A DNA stretch of 64,000 nt from Uloborus plumipes. Lineage: Eukaryota; Arthropoda; Arachnida; Araneae; Uloboridae. Position 1 is the first letter of the stretch. Each line of letters opens with the position of its first letter. Under the pieces are notes generated by a model. That model searched no databases and was not told where the DNA came from. It was given only the letters and a program-made list of their open reading frames with translations. The position numbers and the translations under genes were made by a program. Shown in pieces: positions 22,888-34,271 of the stretch. The DNA lies in assembly GCA_038373865.1 (NCBI GenBank), contig JAXGGA010005206.1, positions 1 through 64,000 on the forward strand. The letters run 5' to 3'.

Positions 22888-23945
22888 GGGTCATTCCATG
22901 TCAGGTGTACGAGGTGTCATCACTCGACCCCCTCCGATTTTAATGAAAATTTTTTTGGATGTACATATAAGACTTGCATGAAACCATACCAAATTATAGC
23001 TCCATAAGCCTTATGGTTTAGCCAATAAAAATGATTGAAAAAAAGGCTTATTTTTCGTGTCTTGAAAAAAATGACAAAATCGTCAAGTTTGTGCTTTTAT
23101 TGCTCGCGACCTAAGACGATTATCAAATTCAAATTTGGTGATTCTGATCACCGTTTAGGGTAGAATAGCCTACTTGTGTAACAAAAGCTCCATACACTGT
23201 AGATTTTTTGAAATTTGCTGCCAAAGTTAATAAAAAATCGTATTTTGGCAAATTTAGACAGTACGTTATCAGCTTGTATCTGCTGAGAGAATGACTTTCT
23301 GAAGCTAATTCCTTACTCGTTTGTAGCCTGATAGTTCGTCCGAAAGGTGTGCAAGTGGCATCTCGATAGCTCAAATAATTGCTGAATTATGCGAGTTGAA
23401 ATTCCAGTCAAATTTTTTTTTCTCAATTTTGTCTCAATTTCAAAGGGCAATACCTCAAAAGGGTCATCTTGAATATCAATTTTCTTTACATCATTGGAAA
23501 GAACACACTTTTCTTAACTAAAAAACGTTATTTTTATTTTTGAGACAAACCAGTTTCAAGGGATATTGCAGATCAAAAATGTGGACGACATTCAACGTGA
23601 AATCAAAGAAAAAAAGATATAGATCTCAAAAGTTGCTGTCAATTTGTTCTATTAAAATTTACAGGAGCTATTGTACTTATGTTCTAATAAAAAAAAACTT
23701 TTTTAGATGTTTTTGAACTTTAGTTTTTGTGTGCGCATCCGTAAAACTCAAGAAATGGCAAAAAATAAAGTTTCGTTTTTAACAAAAATAATTATCTTCT
23801 AATCGCTGCTATAAGAGCTTGAGTCTTTTCCTATGTGTTATTTTTAAGCTCTTGAAACAGAATTTCGGATGATATGTCACTTGGCAAGGTTGTAGGTCAT
23901 TAATGTTTCAAGGTCATAAAAAGCATTTTTCCATTTTTCATCATT
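22888..23945 (+). repeat. Left arm of fold-back element (empty Helitron site)
   Basis: This arm is complementary to 24238-26286 without the Helitron. Near 23005 it reads AGCTCCATAAGCCTTATGG, the uninterrupted form of the Helitron target in the other arm. It has no gene; the 81-residue minus frame is simply mirrored in the other arm. Confidence 0.9.
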
Positions 23946-24237
23946 TTTGTTTAGGAGCAAATTGCAATCATACGCTGAATATCTAAACACATCCCCGGCA
24001 GTATAAATCATGAATTTTCAATTACTACTTATCATATGTTCAATTACTATTGTTATCATTTATTTACACGGTGTAAATAATTGCAATATTCAACTCTATC
24101 GAAGAAAACTTTCGTTATCGCTTTTTAGAAAAATGGCTCTGCAGTCTTATTATACATATTTTTTATCACGTACACACCATATTGACTGTTTTATTTATTA
24201 TTTATCTCATTTATTAATTTTTTTATTTTTATTTTTT
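23946..24237. other. Central spacer of fold-back element
   Basis: AT-rich unpaired centre with one 76-residue hydrophobic frame (24010-24240), which is probably chance. No transposase remnant is recognised here. Confidence 0.5.
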
Positions 24238-26286
24238 TGAAAAAGGAAAAAATGCTTTTTATAAATTTAAAATATTAATGACACCTTGCCAAGTGACATA
24301 TCATCCGAAATTCTGTTTCAAGAGCTTAAAAATAACACATGGGAAAAGACTCAAGCTCTTATAGCAGTGATAAGAAGATAATTATTTTTGTTAAAAACGA
24401 AACTTTATTTTTTGCTATTTCTTGAGTTTTACGGATGCGCACACAAAAACTAAAGTTCAAAAACATCTAAAAAAGTTTTTTTTTATTAGAACATAAGTAC
24501 AATAGCTCCTGTAAATTTTAATAGAACAAATTGACAGCAACTTTTGAGATCTATATCTTTTTTTCTTTGATTTCACGTTGAATGTCGTCCACATTTTTGA
24601 TCTGCAATATCCCTTGAAACTGGTTTGTCTCAAAAATAAAAATAACGTTTTTTAGTTAAGAAAAGTGTGTTCTTTCCAATGATGTAAAGAAAATTGATAT
24701 TCAAGATGACCCTTTTGAGATATTGCCCTTTGAAATTGAGACAAAATTGAGAAAAAAGAAATTTGACTGAAATTTCAACTCGCATAATTCAGCAATTATT
24801 TGAGCTATCGAGATGCCACTTGCACACCTTTCGGACGAACTATCAGGCTACAAACGAGTAAGGAATTAGCTTCAGAAAGTCATTCTCTCAGCAGATACAA
24901 GCTGATAACGTACTGTCTAAATTTGCCAAAATACGATTTTTTATTAACTTTGTCAGCAAATTTCAAAAAATCTACAGTGCATGGAGCTTTTGTTACACAA
25001 GTAGGCTATTCTACCTTAAACGGTGATCAGAATCACCAAATTTGAGACTGATAATCGTCTTAGGTCGCGAGCAATAAAAGCACAAACTTGACGATTTGGT
25101 CATTTTTTTCAAGACACGAAAAAGGGGCATTTTTTCAATAATTTTTATTGGCTAAACCATAAGGCTTATCTATATACATAAAAGACTACTTTCGAAAACG
25201 TATGTCCGGGGTAATCTTCCAAACTACTGAACCGATTTTAACCATTTTTTCACCGTAGATAGCTACAGTAACAGGGAGCAGGATAAGCTATAATTTATTT
25301 CTAAAAAGCTTAGTTTAAAAAAGTTATTATGGAAAACAGTTAATTTTATTTCATTTCCCCATTAAATGATTAAAATTTCAACCCATTGTTGCAAAAATTT
25401 GGTGCCATGCAGCAACAATATTGATTGTAATCATATTGAAAATTTTAAACCAAGGCTTCTCTGGAGTAAGTATAGAATTTATTGCCTTCTAAGGATTTTT
25501 ATATTTATCTGAGTCAACAATCACTAACGGGTGAAATAAAAAAAATTGATTTTGGCAATAGTTAGAGAATAGAAAGTGTTTATAGTCAAAAAAATTTCTA
25601 AATTAGGTACATAAGATGTTTTCACCTCACCAATGTTGTCACGAGGATAGAAACTAATAATGGGACTTATTTAACGAGCAATATTTGGAAATGGTTAATT
25701 TCAGTGCAATTGATACTGTAAATACATATTTATTTTAATATACCAAGCTTATAACATTTCCTATTTACTCAAACATTATTTGTAGCTTGCTATTTTTTTT
25801 AACTTGCATTATTTTTGGTAAAATCCTACTTTAGGGTCCGGGTTTGGCGATTTTTTTCAGACTGTAGCTTAATAATGTAGTAGGGTTGCAATAATTTAGC
25901 TTAAAATCGCCAAATAATCCAATCATACAATGATAATTCAGTGGGTTGCCAGATTTAATAATTTATCGCCGGACCTTAAACTAGGATTCATCCTTATTTC
26001 TTTTTTATAGTTTATCCATAACATAGCCATTGTTTACAGAAGTAGCCATTATGTTTATAGATATGCACTTTAGTGTTGGGAAATTTATGAATGAGTTTCA
26101 CTAAACCACCCTACACCCACAGATCCACAGAAACCCGGGCAGGGCCGGGTACCCGGCTAGTAAAGCTATAATTTGGTATGGTTTCATGCAAGTCTTATAT
26201 GTACATCCAAAAAAATTTTCGTCAAAATCGGAGGTGGTCGAGTGGGGATTTTCTCGAAATTTGTGACACTTGACATGGAATGACCC
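24238..26286 (-). repeat. Right arm of fold-back element
   Basis: Reverse complement of 22888-23945, interrupted by the Helitron at 25169-26160. The 5' end of the arm pairs with the left arm around the GCATTTTT/AAAAATGC block, and the outer end is TGACATGGAATGACCC. Confidence 0.9.
25169..26160 (+). mobile_element. Non-autonomous Helitron, second family (992 bp)
   Basis: It begins A|TCTATATACATAAAAGAC and ends with a perfect hairpin, GCCGGGTACCCGGC, that merges into CTAG|T. The left arm of the host element shows the empty target (GGCTTA then TGGAGC on the matching strand), so insertion between A and T without duplication is directly visible. The ATGTCCGGGGTAAT segment after the 5' end is typical of this widespread arthropod family. 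No Rep/helicase frame. Confidence 0.92.
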
Positions 26287-26290
26287 ATTA

Positions 26291-26830
26291 TAGTTTTACG
26301 ATGTGGCAAAAATTCAATTCCGATAAATCTGATGTGTGTGAGGGAGTGGGGTTGGCGAAACATTTATCTCAGAAAAAGCTGAATCTAGTTTAATGTTAGC
26401 TATTTTTTCACGTTAAATAGAACTTGCGCAGGTGACGGAAATAATAAAATAACTACACTGCGTGCCAAAAAAGAAAAAAAATCCGTAAAAATGTTTCTAA
26501 CACACTTCTAACTGATTCTTATCTAAAATCTCCCCCCTGAATCCAAACATGACCCCCGTTTTGCCCCATTCTCACATTTTTTACAATAGCTTCCCCTCCC
26601 TTTTTTTTTTTTTTTTTTCAGATTTGTAGTTATTAGCCATTAAATTCATTTAAAAAGCTCAAACACCTGTTGATACAAAAACATTTCTGACAAATTGGGA
26701 GACTTCTAGTGGTGTTCCGCTATAAAATATTTTAAAAATCGCCAAAAATTTATCATTTTTCTGGAATTTTTTTTCTCCACAATTTGTCACTAATTTTTCG
26801 TAGTGGTTAACAGTTTTTTCCTCTTGCAAA
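26291..26830. other. No supported feature; T run
   Basis: AT-rich with a long T run at about 26602-26620; no gene recognised. Confidence 0.4.
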
Positions 26831-26842
26831 CCCTTTATAAAT

Positions 26843-27296
26843 AAAGTTGACAAATACCTTTGTGCTATTGATATAGAGAAAGTTACAACGTTAATTTGGA
26901 ACAAATAAGCAGTTTCTTTCATTCTGCTCTTTTTTTTTTTTTGGTCTTGCGGTTAACAGTTTTAGCTTGGTGTTTTTTTTTTTATTATAAAAGCTTTTTG
27001 GCTTATCGTGTCGCCAATCGAATTATTTCTTTCCATTACCTGGTAGAACGCTTCGGTTCAATCTTTATTTTCCCATTGATCTTTTTTGGCTTAAAATTTT
27101 TTATTGGTGTTCGGGTAATCCGCTATGTTTGCTTTTTAAGCTGTTCGCTTCTATTTCCGTTGCTTTTGTCGGATGTCTGTGCATCCATAAACTCAAAATT
27201 TTTTGCATTGAAAAAAGCGTTCCTTGTAACGCTGAAACACGTGGCTGCAGTATCCCTGCTTATTTGTGCTTAATTAACGTTGTAATTTTCTCTACA
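26843..27296 (+). mobile_element. Fold-back retroposon, copy 1
   Basis: It is bounded by a 12-bp direct repeat, CCCTTTATAAAT (26831-26842 and 27297-27308). Inside are inverted arms: ACAACGTTAATT...ACAAATAAGCAG on the left, and the reverse complement (CTGCTTATTTGTGCTTAATT then AACGTTGT) on the right. The core from about 27100 to 27255 (TTTAAGCTGTTCGCTTCTAT through ACACGTGGCTGCAG) is shared with the copies at 47365 (reversed) and 55618. A 12-15 bp target duplication fits target-primed retroposition. The 125-residue hydrophobic frame at 26896-27273 runs through T-rich sequence and is not conserved. Confidence 0.7.
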
Positions 27297-27308
27297 CCCT
27301 TTATAAAT

Positions 27309-27980
27309 CTCGAAGAAGTTGCCGAACCACTCCTCTATTAAGGAATAAGTAACAAACTCCCTCCAACCCCTGTTCCGTACACAACAAAATTTGGTAGGAT
27401 TTTTTTTGTTATTGAGAATCAATTGTTTGTAACAAGAACGAAAAAATTGCAAAATATAGAAGTAGAAATAATATTGCAAACCAAAAGGTTAGTCACAAAA
27501 TGATTGCAAAACAAATGTAACAGAACAAATTCTTAAAGGTTCAGTCATTTGTATGAAAAAAAAAAAAAAAAAAACCTGATAATATAGTTGAAAAACAACA
27601 ACAAAAAAATAAATAAATAATTCTAATTTTGTCACAACTATCTTACAGTTTCAGTCCTACACTAGGTTTAGCATCCAAGGTGTTTTTTCATTTATCTCTG
27701 TATTGAAAATCCTTTTTCCCTTGGAAGAGTTGCCCAAAGCGGTAATAAAATTTATTTTTCACGATACCTAAATCTTTTTTCGGTACATCAATGCATTTAT
27801 GCACCGTGTAACACTGTATCAGAAGTCAATTAAAAATGATTCTTAAAAATACCTTTCATAGAAAATGTCTCAGATTTACCATATAGTCATTTTTTTTCTT
27901 CCAATAAAATTAAGTGATGAACAAAAAATGCTTGAACTTGAGACCACATTCCAAACAAACATGTTTAGATTCTGCCATTA
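27309..27980. other. No supported feature; A run
   Basis: AT-rich with an A run at about 27557-27573; nothing recognised. Confidence 0.4.
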
Positions 27981-28058
27981 CAGTATTATTTTTGTGAGGC
28001 CCCCTCTTGTATCTCTCGCAAACTTTAGTGTTCGCAAACCACCGGTTGGGAACCAATG
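27981..28058 (-). mobile_element. hAT end remnant
   Basis: On the minus strand it begins CATTGGTTCCCAACCGGTGG, the classic hAT terminus pattern (CAGTGGTTCCCAACC). A left limit at CAGTATTATT is only a guess. No matching 8-bp duplication was found. Confidence 0.5.
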
Positions 28059-28531
28059 CTAGTATTCAATTTTGACGTCAGTAGCTTCAAGGAGGGGGAA
28101 ACAGACTTTCTTTTCATTGCAACTGCACTATCTCAAGAAATAGTGCTCCAATTTACATAAAATATGGATTAAAATAAACCAGCATGAAAATAAGCTCTCA
28201 TTTTATTTTGAAGACAATCGCTTCAAAGCGATTTATTTTTGTCACTTTTCCACTCAATTAAATTAACAATGTACAAAAAAATCCATAAAAATGTCATTTT
28301 CTAACGATCTAATTGTTGGCAAAACGACGGAAAACTTTCAATAACTTAAAGTTTTTCTCTGATGCCATCTTCCATTTCTTAATAAGTGAAAACTTATTAA
28401 GTAATTGATTTAGGCAAGGCTTTTAAAATGATTTTTAAATTTGCTCTCTGATTCCGCTTTTGCATTGTCATTTCGATAATTGTGATATTGGAGTGGTCGT
28501 CAGAAGTTTGCGCAACAATTTTATTTTAGTA
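28059..28531. other. No supported feature
   Basis: AT-rich spacer; nothing recognised. Confidence 0.4.
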
Positions 28532-30651
28532 CTAGCGGTACCCGCACGGCTTTGCCCGTGGTATAAAATTAAAAGTTCATTTGTAAAAAATTGATATAGC
28601 AGAAAAAATATTCTGTTTTAGTTGTGATTCAACTATAATTCCTTCAAAATATGATATAAAAATTTGGTGTGGACTCCACACTACTTCCTTTTACGTGTAA
28701 ATTTTGTAGTAGATGCCTAAAGTGTTAAAATAGTGCTTGGAGTAAGCAAGATAACAATTAAAACATTTACATCCCTAGTTTGCCACGAAAAATGCAAAAA
28801 AGTGTTTTACAATGATTAATCTCCTAAATATCGCCGATTTTAACATCATTCAGTGGATTTTTTGCAAAATATTACCAATAGCGCCAAATTGAACCCAATT
28901 CAAAGTAAAAAAAAAAAAAAATTGCCAAATTGGGGTCAAACATTTGGCGACCAAAAGCTTGGCGATATATAGCCAAGTGGCCGCACCAATTCATATCTTT
29001 TGTCTACATTGAAATTAACACTGATTTACTCCATAAAAGGGGTAAAACATTCGTTTGGGGTGACATTCGAATGCAACCCCAAGTGGAGGTGCACAAAAAT
29101 AAGCCAAAGGAGAAAATAAGAACAATTTTGTTGTTCACAGAAACCAACAGAAATCTTACCAAAGTTTAAAAGAAGAAGAAAGTTTTCTTTCCTAACTTCA
29201 AAAACAAAATAATAAATTTTCCGAAATGACACACTTTAGAAAAAACGTTGCAATATCGCAATACGATACAAGTAAATACTGGAATAGAATTGAATGCCAA
29301 ATTGTATCAAAGTCACCAAAAATTAACTTTTAATATTGTCTTTTATTATTTATTAAATGCAATTACTGCTGCAAGTTACAGTCCAACAATAAATAATCAC
29401 ATTGCAAAAATATATTTGGAGCACTGTTTTCTTTTAAACTCAACTGATCCTAAAAATTTTAACCCTTTAAGCGACATGTATTCTACTTTAGGACTCCTTA
29501 ATAATTTATTTTTTAATTTCAAGTAATTAAGTTTAACATTTTGGAATCAACTTGAGTTTAATAATTAGGTTCCTAGTTTCATTGGTACTTTATTCCAAAA
29601 TTCTGGACGCTAAATTGACCAGTGAAATATCAAAATGCGGAATTTTACGGCACAGCCCCTCAAAGGGTTAAGTATCAGTCATAGAAATTTCATGCATTAT
29701 TCTTCATAATGATAATAAAGACAATAAACATCTACAAACATCAACCAATAAACGATAAATTAAAAGCTAAATTCGTTCACTCAAGCCATTTACTGCAATT
29801 TATATTGAAATAAATTAATAATGAAGTAAAATATGTTTTGCAGACGATAAATTCAGAATGGTTTACCGTCATGTTGTCTTTTTTTTGACCCCATTTGGTT
29901 AAAGAATTATTCCCTCTTCTATACAACTTGTCAGATTGCCAAAATGTCTCTAAACTCACAAAAATGGTACGCGTCAGTTTCTTCCTTCTGTGTACTTATT
30001 TTAAGAAAAGGACTCGATTTCTCATTTGATTGACAGGTGCCATCTTATCACGGTTTTATTATATTTCATTTGACTAATTTTAATAAGGCTTGGAGTTTGG
30101 ATTGCGAAAAAAAAACAAATACGTTTTCAAAATTATTAAGAGAAAAAGAACGAAACAAACAAACGAAATAAAAACGTAACCATGGTAACAATATGAAAAG
30201 TTGACTTCCGCTGATAAAATAATTCATTTCATCTTTATTTTCAAACAAATTTGAGCTTAATCATTTTATTCTCGAGCTTAATCATTTTAGAATCATTTGG
30301 CTTGCTTTGCTGAAGGTAAGCCTTGAATTTCCTGGATTCTAAGAACAATTATTACAGCTCTTCTAATGCTCGTAGAAACTTCAAACTAACATCATTCTTA
30401 TCAGAAAATTTCAAGCTTTCGAATGACATAAGACTTGAAAATGTGTATGAAATATTTCTTCCCTATTTTATCGAATTTTCACTAAGAATTAGAATAGAAA
30501 AAACGTAATAGAATTTTCGAAAAATCGCTTCGTAGTGCATAACCTCGTGCTACAAAAATCGACCGAACAGTTTTGGCGCTACGCGCGTAACAGACAGACA
30601 GAAGGAAAGAAGGACAGACAGACCCACCTTCAGCTTTATTATTAGTAGAGA
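28532..30651 (-). mobile_element. Non-autonomous Helitron, copy 3 (2.1 kb)
   Basis: On the minus strand it starts TCTCTACTAATAATAAAGC at 30651 and ends GGTACCGCTAG at 28532, followed by T. It is the longest of the three family members and contains blocks seen separately in copy 1 (the GGCGATATA-GCC palindrome near 28960) and copy 2 (the TTACCATGGTTACG region near 30175). About 800 bp in the middle (roughly 29240-30060) is not found in copy 1. The open frames inside (92, 79 and 68 residues) have no Rep or helicase motifs. Confidence 0.75.
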
Positions 30652-32659
30652 AGTCTATTGTTTTATGATATCACTATGCAAATAGACATATTCTTACTCT
30701 TTGTCTACATATGCAATTGAAACTTTCTGGAGTATTTTCAGAATTAGAACAAATTTCTCAATTTTTTGGCGCTCAAAATTCCTTTAAATGTTTTTTCTTA
30801 AGTAAAAGAAATATAAAATTTCCCCGTAAGCGTGAAGCATTTTTGAATTGTTTGAATTGTAAAAAATATAAAATAAAAAAATAAGAAAAACCTTTAAAAT
30901 ATCCAAATCAAAACGTCTTTTTTTTTGCACATGTTCTTCATCAAGAATTTTTTCTCAAAACGTTTGATTGAAGTTATTCCACCTTTAAGCTCGGAATCTA
31001 TATTTGCGTTACATTTCAATACATTCAATGTCACATACATACATGTCAAGTATCGTTGAATTGTTTAAAATTGAACTAAAATTTGTTAAACTATAAAAAA
31101 CAAGCAAGAGAAAAATAAAATAAATGTTGTTACGTTTTTTAAATGCGCAAAGTTGAACGAAAAACTGTTCAAATCTAAAACTAAAGTCGAGAATGAGGTG
31201 TACTGGCCAAGATCTTTCTAGCAGAAATAAAAAGTTTGTTCAAACTGAAGTAGTATTTATTTCAAATGTAATTAGGAGGACACTATACAGAGAGGCACTT
31301 ATTTCTCTATTTCAAAATTTTCATATACAATATTCTTCTAACTACTTAATTTTTATTGATTATACTTCTTTTTTTATCAATATATCTACGATATATTAAG
31401 CGTTGTTTCATGCTTTTACTACTTTTTTTTCTTTGTGGTTAATTTTTACCATTAATAGATGTAGGGTCAATGTATAGTATTAATATCGGTAAAGGAAAGA
31501 ACCAAAATAAGTTAAACAGCTACATAAATCTTGAAAAACACGAAATTTGGGAGCACGGTTTTGAAAGAGGAAAATGTTTGACGGTCGGTCTGGCTGTCTC
31601 CCCCCCCCTCCCTTCCATTAATTTCAGAAGGAATAGCAATACTGGATATTTTTCTTTTTTACAAAAAATCCACCGATGACTCTTCAGTATCATTTTTAAA
31701 TTTTCCTGAAAAAATTACTGAAACGTATTAATTTCAACAATTAATTAAAAATGGCAATTAATCATTTTTGTTTTGGTGACTGTTAAAAAAAAGAACAATT
31801 GTTTTGGGCTAAAATTTTAAGTTTTAATGCATCTGTGGCAACGATTAAAAAATGAAAAAATTCTTTTCATTTTTCATTCAAAAACAAAGAATTGTATTTT
31901 TTTAAAATGTTTATTAAGAAAAACTTTACTTTAGAAACAGATTGAGTTTATTATCGAATAAAAATTAATAATTTACTAAGTAAACTGTTTATGCAAGCCG
32001 CTCTGCTAAAAATTCATGGAAAAATAATTTTTTTAAATAGCAATAAATAAGATAAATATATTACAACGCATAAATATTAGGGTTTCTTGTTCGCTTGAAG
32101 TAAAAAAAAAAAAAAAATACAGATTTCGTATGCTTAAATATATCTGATTCAGAACACAAATACATAATATATGGAATAAATAGTAACTACCAGTAATAAT
32201 GAAAAACATTGTATCGGTGTCGAGGCTTTTTCAAGAGCTGAAAAAATCCCTCCGGGTCATATCAGTTAATATATTTATGTAAATATGCAGGAATTTATAT
32301 ATATATACGTTCTCAGTATACAAGAGTGAGAGCGGTATGCTGCAAAGTCGCAATTTCAAGTAAAATATGGCTACGAAGCATACCAGACTATCGCTGTGGA
32401 AATGTTAATCAATATATTATCTATTTTTAACTACATCCAGTCATTAACAAACGTCATACCCTTATAATTATGTACAATATGAAGAAAAATATTTTTGTAT
32501 ACTTGTACATTTGTCATAAAATGGGTAATAAGCCCTCATTTTATGTTATCTTTTCACCAATTTGCTTCATAAAAATTACTTAAATGTCTTGATGCAGATT
32601 ATTATCTCCTTATAAGAGGCTGTCGAATGTTCTGATAATGATAGGAATATGTACAAGAA
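30652..32659. other. No supported gene
   Basis: AT-rich. A piece near 31140-31240 resembles, on the opposite strand, the 147-bp unit of 9737-10058. A C run occurs near 31602-31612. Otherwise nothing is recognised. Confidence 0.4.
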
Positions 32660-33200
32660 GGTCAGAAATTGGTAGGGTAATTACACAAGAAAAACAAAAT
32701 TGTCGCTTTGCGATGTGACAGATCTTTGCTCATCAAAGAATTAAAATATTAAAATAAAATGTCGCTAAATGTCCAATTATATTGATTGATAATCATGACA
32801 AATGCCATTAAGACTAATTACGGAAAATTGCATCATTAGACAAGCTTATTTTTATTATATACAATTTATATCGAAGTGAGACGGATTAGTATATTAACTT
32901 AAACTTGCAGCAGCAAAAACGTTCTATTAGTACTTAAAGGTTAGATGAAATCTTTTAAATTATGCTAGACTATTACTCCATTTGTCCTTAATTATAATGC
33001 TAAATGCTATTAAATACGTCTTTTGGCGTTTTAATTACGGTATTTGACTGCAATTGTAGCGTTATTTTCTCAGATAGAAAATTTGAGGTGCTCTATGTAA
33101 GTGTGTAAGTGTGTGTTTGCACGTATTAGGTTTTTTTCTACCGTTTCTTTCTTTTTTTTCGTCTTGGACCTCTTATGATCAATTACTTAATTAGGTATTT
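32660..33200. promoter_or_regulatory. Candidate enhancer-like block rich in homeodomain motifs
   Basis: The block is AT-rich but of high complexity and free of recognisable repeats. It contains TAATTA-type cores at about 32678, 32815, 32989, 33031, 33181 and 33188, and an Exd/Pbx-Hox-like TTGATTGATAATC at 32782-32794. Such clusters occur in developmental enhancers, but in AT-rich DNA TAATTA also arises by chance. It lies about 1 kb upstream of the exon candidate at 34154. Confidence 0.2.
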
Positions 33201-33611
33201 ACACGAATATCTTACGGCAATTATGGCTATGATAAATGTGCCTCGTATTGATGCAAAAGCTAAATCCATGTGAAATATTTCGCCAAGTTTGTTGCTCAAG
33301 TGAAATAATGAAAATTTAAATTTATTCTGCGTCGCTGTAAGAAGTTTCCCTCATACTCTTTTCGAAATTAACTTTTTTTAAATTTATGCTTAAAAATATT
33401 AATTTATAGTTTAATACAGTGTAGTCGAACCTTTAGTTACCTCAGTTCCACTAAAATCTTCATGAAAAAAATTTGAGGAAAATAGACACTGACGAAAAGA
33501 AAACTAATTAGATTGTTTTTAACATTTTTTTTAAAAATTCATTTAAAAAAAAGTTTAAAATAAATTTCAAACTAAGAAACGAATACATTTTAAACGTTTG
33601 CTAGGTTAATA
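33201..33611. other. No gene; pogo-like end fragment
   Basis: Around 33418-33450, TACAGTGTAGTCGAACCTTT resembles a pogo/Tigger terminus, but no matching second end is seen. Confidence 0.35.
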
Positions 33612-33934
33612 CAGTAAAACCTCATGAATATAAAAAAGTTAATTCGGAGTCCGCTTAATCCGGCTGGCCGTTTAGATGTACGTACTGTGTCAATAAAATA
33701 CGGGCAATAATATAATTTTGTAGGTTGTATTTTGTATTTTTGTAATGGCTTTTTTGAAATTTTCTCTTTTGCAGTTTTTTACTTACTTCTCTTAAGTTCA
33801 AATAATTTTTGCTGCTTACAGTTTTCTTGTTTATGTGCCTTGACTCAATTTATAAAGTATTTTGCTTAATCCGGACGTCTTAAATTCGAGCTCCCTAGAT
33901 TCCATATTATTCGAGATTAATGGGGTTGTAACGG
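33612..33934. mobile_element. Degenerate pogo/Tigger-like MITE (~323 bp)
   Basis: The left end is CAGTAAAACCTC, and the right end on the opposite strand is CCGTTACAACCCC, both next to TA. Both sides contain CTTAATCCGG about 40-80 bp in from the end. The ends are imperfect, so it is an old copy. Confidence 0.5.
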
Positions 33935-34153
33935 TATTTTTTTTAACAGTAGAAAAACATTGTGATGATCGGTATTTCTTTTCTGATGCAAGTTTTCCAG
34001 TGATCATGAATGAGTGAATGTGACCAGAATGAGTGTTGTAAGGCTCAGCTTTTAAAAGGGGTACAGCTTTTAAACACTTTAAGAAAGAGGAAAAACTCAA
34101 GCGTTACTGCCTAAAATCCTAAAGCAGTAATACGTATAAATTTTCTTTTCCAG

Positions 34154-34271
34154 ATGTTAATGATACGTAACTTTTTAGAAAAAAGTGCAGGAGCCTACAA
34201 AAATCAACCAGAGGATAGCATGCGACCTACGGGTTGGACTCACTGGATTAAAAGAAACGAGCTCTATTCAG
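34154..34271 (+). CDS. Candidate internal exon (118 nt), product unknown
   Basis: Acceptor TTTTCTTTTCCAG ends at 34153, and donor TTCAG|GTATGTGAG begins at 34272, a good match to the donor consensus. Only one frame is open across the segment. The 39-residue product contains AGAYKNQPEDSMRPTGWTHW and reads like a normal mixed-composition protein, unlike the F/L/Y-rich chance frames nearby. I do not recognise the family. It starts with ATG in phase 0 and ends in phase 1. It sits in the most repeat-poor part of the window, where a host gene is most plausible. It could also be a spurious pairing of splice-like sites. Confidence 0.4.

Larger units (their letters stand above)
22888..26286. mobile_element. 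Long inverted-repeat (fold-back) DNA transposon
   Basis: The ends GGGTCATTCCATGTCA and TGACATGGAATGACCC are inverted repeats that extend for about 1,057 bp on each side, separated by a 292-bp AT-rich centre. ATTA flanks both ends (22884-22887 and 26287-26290), consistent with a 4-bp target duplication. The arms are nearly identical: mirrored 81-residue frames at 23129-23374 (minus) and 24800-25045 (plus) differ at only two residues. The right arm is longer only because it contains a 992-bp Helitron. No transposase is present. The superfamily is not settled; a 4-bp duplication would fit Sola and a few others. Confidence 0.9.

Noticed and set aside
23129..25045. Two nearly identical 81-residue frames on opposite strands
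   Set aside because: They are the same stretch in the two arms of the fold-back element. Their similarity follows from arm identity and is no evidence for a protein.
26896..27273. 125-residue hydrophobic frame resembling a membrane protein
   Set aside because: It lies within a fold-back retroposon, runs through T runs, and the homologous copies do not preserve it as a whole.
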